Shown here: piece by piece, positions 57,656-64,000 of the stretch
How the letters are laid out: each line of letters opens with the position of its first letter
Position numbering within the stretch: the first letter of the stretch is position 1
Made by a program: the position numbers and the translations under genes
Assembly: GCA_037976565.1 (NCBI GenBank)
Contig: CP137679.1
Span: 8,043,973-8,107,972, forward strand
Direction of reading: 5' to 3'
Origin: Mesocentrotus franciscanus
Lineage: Eukaryota > Echinodermata > Echinoidea > Camarodonta > Strongylocentrotidae
DNA length: 64,000 nucleotides
Notes under the pieces: generated by a model
The model's input: the letters and a program-made list of their open reading frames with translations, nothing else
Databases searched by the model: none
What the model was told of the DNA's origin: nothing

Positions 57656-58300
57656 GTGACCTGCCGGTGTCAGAAAATAATGAGGTATCAAAATATGCTC
57701 ATCTGACCGTGATTGAATGCCTTTGACTCCTGAGCTTCTGGGGGCTCCGCCCCCTGCACCCCACGCCAACGAGTAACCTGCCAGTGTCACAAATAAGGTA
57801 TCATAATATGCTTATTTCACAGTAATTAAATGCCTAAAACCCCTGAACTTCCGGTGGCTCTGCCTCCTGGACCCTACCTAGGGCCCTAAGGCGGTCCCCT
57901 GGATGTTCATCTGACCGTAATGTATTGCCTAAAACCCCTGAGGTTCCGAGGGCTCTGCCCCCTGGACCCCACGCCAATTAGTGACCTGCCAGTGCACAAA
58001 TAAGGTATCAAAATATGCTCATCTGACCGTAATTAAATGCCTAAAACCCATGAGCTTTCGGGGGCTCTGCCCCCTGGACCCCATCTAGGGACCCAAGGCG
58101 TGCCCTTAGATGCTCATCTCACGGTAATGTAATGCCTAAAACCCCTGAGCTTACGGAAGCTCCGCCCCCTGGACCCCAGGCCAATTAGTGACTTGCTAGT
58201 GTCATGAATAAGGTATCGAAATATGCTCATCTGACTGTAAAAAATGCCTATACCCCCTGGGCTTCCGGGGGCTTTGCCCCTAGACCCCACGCCAATTTAC
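57656..58300. repeat. tandem array of about 209-bp GC-rich units, short version
   Basis: Units start at about 57656, 57770, 57981 and 58187. They are of the same kind as at 44058-45212, but fewer, so unit number varies between copies of the element. The first spacing is about half a unit. Confidence 0.8.
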
Positions 58301-58540
58301 GCTACGCTCTACCTGATCGTAAATACTTTAGCCTCCCCCCACCCACTTTGAAAAACGGTCAGCGGGGCCTGCATGTACACTGTAAGAGTGGGGTGATGCG
58401 GGTTTTTTTGTCTGCCCCCCCCCCCTCCCCACAAACGTTTTTGCTCATTACGCCACTGCTGGTCACCGTTACGAACCAATATTTGGCTCGCATAATTTCA
58501 AATTTGGCCCCCCCCCTAAGAAATCCTGGATCCGCGCCTG

Positions 58541-58548
58541 GTTATTAC
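58541..58548. repeat. 8-bp target-site duplication, right, of hAT-like element
   Basis: GTTATTAC, matching 52002-52009. Confidence 0.85.
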
Positions 58549-58671
58549 CACCATTTTTTGTGATGTCTAAGCTTTAAGTTGATACCAGAATTGGCTGCCA
58601 TCTTCTGCTTGTTTCTATGTTAGAGCCGATTTTCCTTGCCACGTTGCCCCGGAAAAAGTGTTTATTTTGGT

Positions 58672-59690
58672 CCGCGGTGTCAGAACAATAGCGAGCTTTC
58701 GAATTAGGCACCGGACGCCGGCTACTACGAGGTACTGGTGCGTGGAGACGTTGCGCAGCTCACGTCCGTTCCCTTCGCGGCAGTGCTTTCGATTTTTCAC
58801 GACGGTGCTTTCGTCGGTCACGTGACCAATTTTTGAGATCAGGTGATTAATTCAGATACTAAATTCACAGCGCGCGAAAATTTGATATGAAGAATAACAT
58901 TAGGATGACAGAAATAGAAAGTTAGAATGATAAAACAAAAAAATAATATAAGAAAAGGTGATAAAAGGAAAAAACAAAGACTTACATAGGAAAGACAGAA
59001 AGAGAAAGTGATATAATGATAAAACAAAGAATAACATAAGAGAAGGTAATAGAAGGAAGAAACAAAGAATAACATAAGGAAAGATAGAAAGAGGAATTGA
59101 TAGAATGATAAAAACAAAGAACAACATAAGAGAAGGTGATAGAAGAAAGAAACAAGGAATAACATAAGTAAAGATAGAAAGAGGAATTGATAGAATGATA
59201 AAAACAAAGAACAACATAAGAGAAGGTGATGGAAGGAAGAAACTAAGAATAACATAAGGAAAGACAGAAAGAGAAAGTGATAGAATAATAGAAAAAAGAA
59301 TAACATAAGAGAAGGTGATAGAAGGAAGAAACAAAGAATAACATAAGGAAAGACAGAAAGAGAAAGTGATAGAATGATAAAACAAAGAATAACATAAGAA
59401 AAGGTGGTAGAAAAAGAAACAAAGGATAGCAAGAGGAAATAATAGAATAATAAAAAGAACATACCTAGTTTAATTATACCGAGTCGTCTGAAAGTTTGAT
59501 CTGGGATACCGATGAAATTGCACTCACGTTGACGACGGGGATTCACGGAAATTATCCCCGACTCCCGTCGTGTGATTTGGAAGGGAGCGTGGGCCCAGAA
59601 GCTCGCGCATGCGCAGGGGATAAATATGACGTCACGCGTAGTAGCCCACGTCGGGTGCCTAAATCGAAAGCTCGCTAATGTCACGCGCCC
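58672..59690. repeat. inverted-repeat element enclosing a satellite
   Basis: Left segment (about 58676-58735) with AGCGAGCTTTCGAATTAGGC is inverted at about 59628-59687, sharing TAGCGAGCTTTCGA, TTAGGCACC and GGCTACTACG. Between them is a purine-rich satellite. GC content and CpG are high near both ends. Confidence 0.6.
58885..59455 (+). repeat. purine-rich satellite, about 95-bp higher unit
   Basis: About six units, each with an AACATAAGAGAAGGTGATAGA half and an AACATAAGGAAAGACAGAAA half. The long Phe/Ser/Leu-rich open frames on the other strand are repeat artefacts. Related DNA in opposite orientation is at 35940-36370. Confidence 0.85.
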
Positions 59691-60426
59691 CGACGCGCTG
59701 TAATTTATGACCGCGAATCCTTCAGCTTTAGTGTCAGGTTTAGTGTTTGGTCCAGTGATGAAGTTTGCCAAAGCAATGGTCGCCGGAACACACGTCGTAG
59801 AGCCGAATCGATCAATTTGTAGCTACATAATTCTCAATGAATTGGGAAAAGATAGACCGGAAACTTCCTGCTACTGTTTACTTACGTGAATCACGTACGT
59901 TAGTACCGAAGTGCGCACGTCATACTCGCTCGTCGTCCAGGTTACTGGTTCTAAACAACAGAGCCTTCAAGCAGCGGGCTGGAGCAGGGCGAATTCAGTG
60001 TTTGGGGCTGGTGTGATCGCGACACCATTGTTTAGGTCAAAATTGTTTGGAGCCAGAAACCTTGACAACTTCGTCAGTATGACGTCACACATCAGTACTC
60101 TATACGTCATCAATTTGCTGAGCAGAATTTAGATGACTATTCATCATGTATACATACAGTGAGTGATTTCAAGTTGGGTGTTTAGGGCTGGTGTTAGTGT
60201 TTAATAAACACTAACATCAGCCCTAAACACCCAAATGGAAATCAGCTGGTGTTAAGGCTTTGGCCTCGGAATATCGTCAACTTCCGGTAGCTAGTGTAAT
60301 CGATTTTGCAAAATTGTCGTCTGCTGAACCGACCTTTGTGGCTGGTGTTAATATTTTACGTACAAATGTCCTATTCACTAACACTAGCCTCTAGGGATTA
60401 AGCAAATGTTGATTTCCAGTTATTTT
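59691..60426. other. palindrome-bearing stretch without recognised gene
   Basis: Contains a near-perfect 61-bp palindrome (60174-60234; half-site TTGGGTGTTTAGGGCTGG) and scattered GGCTGGTGTTA copies in both orientations (about 60010, 60190, 60245, 60340, 60400). Short open frames at 59707-59889 and 59911-60132 have no known motif. A DNA-transposon family built on this palindrome is likely. Confidence 0.5.
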
Positions 60427-63400
60427 TGTTTTGTTTTGTAGTATTCTTTATTGTATTAATTCAATACATGAACATCATACAACTTATTTCAAATTGCAAT
60501 ACATAACATATAGAGTACACAATATACACAACTCAATTAATTTGAATGAATAAATCTTATCATAATAACCCCCCTCCCCAAGTAAAAGCACAAAACGATT
60601 TGACGAAGCCTAAAACAAAACTATTAAAAAAAACATTAATGTGAACTGAGCGGACCCCTCCGGTCCTCATCTATTTAATTTTCTTGTCTATTGTCAATGT
60701 TTACCTTAAGATGTTCCCATTTGTAATAATGGAGTGTCAATGTACTTCGTTCAGTTGCAATCTTTCTTTCTTCTTGTTCGCTTTTACATAACTTTTCTTT
60801 AATTTCCTCAATGCTTCGAGGTTTTTTTTCTCTCCCTACTTAAAAATAAGATATATATGATTAATAAAACAACGTGATTAATTATTTGCCTATCTTCATT
60901 CACTTCATCCAATCCAATGTGAGCTTCCTTCCAGTTCGGTGTTTTTTTTTTACGTGGTATTTTATTTCCATCATTCACAGGTGTTACAAAATAAATATTT
61001 GATAATTACATAATATAATTGAAACCTACATAACATACGACTCATTTGAGAAATTTAACATCATTATACATTATAGCCTAGTGTATTTTAAGATACGACT
61101 TCAAATTGACATATTGAATATACATGAGAAAAAAAACACCTTGAGCATCTAACACCCATGAATTGGAACCTATGTAAAAGACAGAAAAAAACAAAAATAA
61201 ATAAGCATACACTTAAAGAAAAAGTACAAACACAACAAAACAAAACAAAAGAAAGAGCTTTGTGGCGTTCAATAAACATGTTATGACACTCGTGACACTA
61301 TCATTTTCCTTCCTTCTTCCTTTAAAAAAAAAATTATGATCAAAGCTTAAAAAGACTATCTTTTAAAATTTTCCCACTTACGATGATGGATTCCTCTGGA
61401 GTTATGATCGATTGCCAATTGTATTCTTGACTTTTACTTTCTAAAAGCATCCTTTTTATTTCTGTCGTAGAGGGTGCTATTCTCTTTTCCTGACTGCGAT
61501 AAACCATAAACTTGATCAGCAGAATAACATGATTCACTCATTTTTCAAAACCTCTATTTGTATTATTTATCCCTAAATGTACTTTTTTCCATGTCAGTTT
61601 TTTTAGTATTGGAATATTTAAAGCGTTCCCATTTTTATCCCACGCACTTTTTATTTGTTTACATTCAAAGAAAACATGTCGGTAAGTTTCTTCATCTTTA
61701 TCACAAAATGAACAGTTTTTACTTTTTGTAAACTGAAAACGATACAAGTGATGATTTGTGTAAATTATATTGTACAATAGTTTGAATTGAAACTCTCGGA
61801 GTCGGCTATTTAGGGTAGATTGCCTTGGTCTGAGATGGATCTGCTCTATTTCTTTAATCGACATATTGTGGTCTGAAGACAGATTTTGAAATGAAACGGA
61901 TTCATTGGAAATACGTTTTATACTTGATTTGTAGATCATCTTTGATGTAACATCCGAAAAATTATATATCTTTTTGAAAAAGCAGAATTCAAGAACTAAT
62001 TCGATATCATTTGGTCTATGCGTGAATACAATACTTCTTATCCAACTACGAGGAATAGTATAATATATTTGTTGTATCGTTAACAATTCCTATGTTTTTA
62101 AACCAGAGTTTTCAAAATATTTCTGTGGCTTCAAATTACCATCACTATCCACGATATGGTGAATTTTATGTATATTGTTCAAAAACAAGTTCTCATCAAA
62201 GAAAGTTGTCCCATTATACATAATATATTTGTTATTAAAAATAACTTCGTTACCTTTGTAATACTCATCTTTTCTCCTAAAATTGTCCATATCCAGCCAA
62301 AGTAACAACATATCTTTATAGTACTTAGGTAATACTAACTTAATGAAATCTGGGTTATAACTACAATAAAACATAAGACTACCTCCAAATGGTCTCATTA
62401 AGAATCTAAAATATTGCTTCCATTTCATTCTTTGATTCCCTGTCACAAGTCTTTTAATCCACATTACTCTTTGTACGTTCACGAATAGCCTGAAATTCAT
62501 CGTCTTGAGTCCCCATTGTCATATTCTTGATACATCGTCGTTCTTTTTATTGTATCCCTTCCTTTCCATACAAGATTGAAACTGGCTTTTTCAACTTCTT
62601 GAAACATCCATTCCGGAACAGAAATGACTGAACAAACATAGTTCAATTTAGATAGTACAAATAACTTTAATAAATGAAATTTCCCCATTAAAAGGTTAGA
62701 TCACGTTGTTTCCACCAGTTTAAAAGTTTTTAAATCTTACTAAGAATTTCCTTATAATTCATGAGTTCCTTTATTTCGACGTCTAAGGAAAAATAGATAC
62801 CTAATATCTTTACAAAATCTGTCTTCTTCCCTAATGGGAGTTGGCTTTCAATTTTTGCGGATGAACCTAAAGGCAAGATTGTAGTCTACGTTTAAGAGAG
62901 AAATAGGCCTGTAATTTTTAATAAACAAAGGATCTTTTCCTTTTTTGTGTATGAGAGTTATTACCGCTTGTTTTTGAGATGGGAATAATTCGTTGAGCTG
63001 AAAAGTTTCATTAAAAGCTGCTATAACAAGTTCGTTTATTATAGGCCAAAAGGTAATATAAAACTCCACACTAAGACCATCGTTTCCCGGTGATTTATTG
63101 AATTTTATCTCTTTTAAAACTTCAAACATTCTCCTTGCTCAATCTTTCCTTCGCATGATCTTCTGGTATTTTCTTTTAATATAGGAAAGTCATTGGCAAT
63201 AAATTCCTCACTGTTACAAAGGTCAATTTCGTTTTTTGTGTATAGTTTAGTATAACAAGTTTTGATCTCTTTTATAATTTAATTTGCATTAGAGCTAACA
63301 CAACCATTTATTTCCAAATTCCTTATTACTTTTTGTTGTTGGTTAGATTCCATAAGCTGTATTATTCTCATCACTTTCAAACCAGGAGGATCTTGAACAT

Positions 63401-64000
63401 ACTTTAATTCCTTCTGTAATATAACGGTAGTGTGTATTTAGTTCCAGTCTTTTACTTTATAAGCTACTTATCAAATCATTTGGTGCAACATTAAAATTTG
63501 TTAAGTCTTTTTCCAACTTCTGTATCTCGTTTTCTAAGGACAATATATGCTCTTTTCTTTTCTTTCCCTTTTCTCTTGAATATTTTATGGTAAATTTTCG
63601 TATTCTTTTATCTTTTATTTCTTGCGAAAACTTACATTTTAACCTAATTATTTCCTCCTTCATTTTCGCAGTGTAGTCATTATCACTACAAAGGCCGTTA
63701 TTAAATTTCCAATAGTTCCTAATTCTGGAATGTGGAGTAGATGGTTCGCTAGTAAAACTTAGTTTTTACTCCGGAGTAATCCCGAGCAGTCGATTGTAAA
63801 ATATCACAATTTAAAACCGTCGTTTCTAAGTTTTTCGATATAATCCAATAGTCCAATCTACTTCGTATTACTGGATTATCTTTGCGACATTAAAGTGAAT
63901 TGTTTTTCTCATTATGCTTACTTCGCCAGATATCTATCATTTTGAAGTGAGTTAGGAACTCCTCAAATAGTTCGCTTAATTTTTATTGCTTTCGATTACT
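60427..64000 (-). mobile_element. Tx1/L1-like LINE, minus strand, internally deleted, running off the right edge
   Basis: ORF2 pieces from right to left: MKEEIIRLKCKFSQEIKDKR (63663), FNKSPGNDGLSVEFY, KQAVITLIHKKGKD and NYRPISLLNVDYN (63090-62880). The frame then jumps to QLPLGKKTDFVKILGIYFS (about 62830), so the palm with the DD motif is deleted. After this come MGKFHLLKLFVLSKLNYVCS (62688), VQRVMWIKRLVTGNQRMKW (62470), FQFKLLYNIIYTNHHLYRF (61790) and the zinc motif CSFCDKDEETYRHVFFEC (about 61710-61660). The 3' UTR ends near an AAAAC-type tail at 60427-60443. Clearly dead. Endonuclease remnants continue to 64000. Confidence 0.85.

Larger units (their letters stand above)
52010..58540. mobile_element. 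hAT-like non-autonomous element, copy 2, split by a LINE
   Basis: Termini CAGGTGCGGATCCAGG and CCTGGATCCGCGCCTG are inverted repeats with one mismatch. A perfect 8-bp duplication GTTATTAC flanks the element, the size expected of hAT transposons. Without the LINE (52594-57476) and its duplicated target the element is about 1.6 kb. It holds polypurine blocks (52050-52460), the shared ATTTTCCGAG segment and about 3.5 GC-rich tandem units. No transposase is encoded. Confidence 0.85.

Noticed and set aside
58839..59771. 310-residue open frame on the minus strand
   Set aside because: Almost all of it is the tandem satellite translated. The non-repeat N-terminal part lies in an inverted-repeat arm and has no known motif.
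59707..60132. Short plus-strand open frames as a gene
   Set aside because: No recognised domain, no splice-supported continuation, and they overlap a field of GGCTGGTGTTA repeats.

Overview
The window looks like nuclear DNA from an invertebrate animal, probably a marine deuterostome such as an echinoderm. The evidence is one intron-rich gene with GT-AG splice sites, an AT-rich background, many microsatellites, and a mixture of LINE, Penelope-like, SINE, hAT-like and foldback elements. The species cannot be fixed from sequence alone. There are no bacterial-type operons, rRNA genes or CRISPR arrays.

The only host gene I can support is an integrin beta-subunit gene on the minus strand. Nineteen consecutive coding exons (numbered E1-E19 here) run from 50720 down to 6644. 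Joined, they give 2037 nt (679 codons) with every splice phase matching. They cover the end of the N-terminal hybrid segment, the whole beta-I (I-like) domain with its MIDAS motif, the returning hybrid segment, the cysteine-rich EGF repeats, the beta-tail, the transmembrane helix and the membrane-proximal cytoplasmic tail. The signal peptide/PSI exons (expected right of 50720) and the last cytoplasmic exon with NPxY motifs (expected left of 6644) were not found. E4-E19 are compact, with introns of 0.3-1.7 kb. E1, E2 and E3 are separated by 5.0 and 3.6 kb, and E3-E4 by a 21.6 kb intron full of transposons.

Layout by region: 1-1640 is a decayed LINE 3' half. 4073-6602 holds three inverted-repeat elements, the last with a TAA duplication and ending 41 bp from E19. 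6644-20227 holds E19-E4 with microsatellites, SINE pieces and a Tx1-like LINE scrap. 20228-41835 (intron 3) holds a LINE interrupted by a second, nearly intact two-ORF LINE; an RTE-type LINE; a third LINE copy hit by a Penelope-like element that itself carries palindromic MITEs; and an 18-bp minisatellite inside a long inverted-repeat element. 41836-50720 holds E3-E1 with a hAT-like repeat, an RTE-type LINE and a foldback element next to the E1 donor. 52002-58548 is a second hAT-like repeat with a perfect 8-bp target duplication, split by a young 4.9-kb Tx1-like LINE with its own 13-bp duplication and poly(A) tail. 58670-60426 is palindromic and satellite DNA. 60427-64000 is another Tx1-like LINE on the minus strand.

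The most interesting item is the Penelope-like element at 33518-34778. It has perfect 117-bp inverted terminal arms, each carrying a complete hammerhead-ribozyme core, around a GIY-YIG endonuclease remnant. It has a 14-bp target duplication and two palindromic MITE units inside. A second useful result is technical: most frame breaks in the two best-preserved LINEs are single-base losses in A or T runs, which suggests base-calling error rather than decay.
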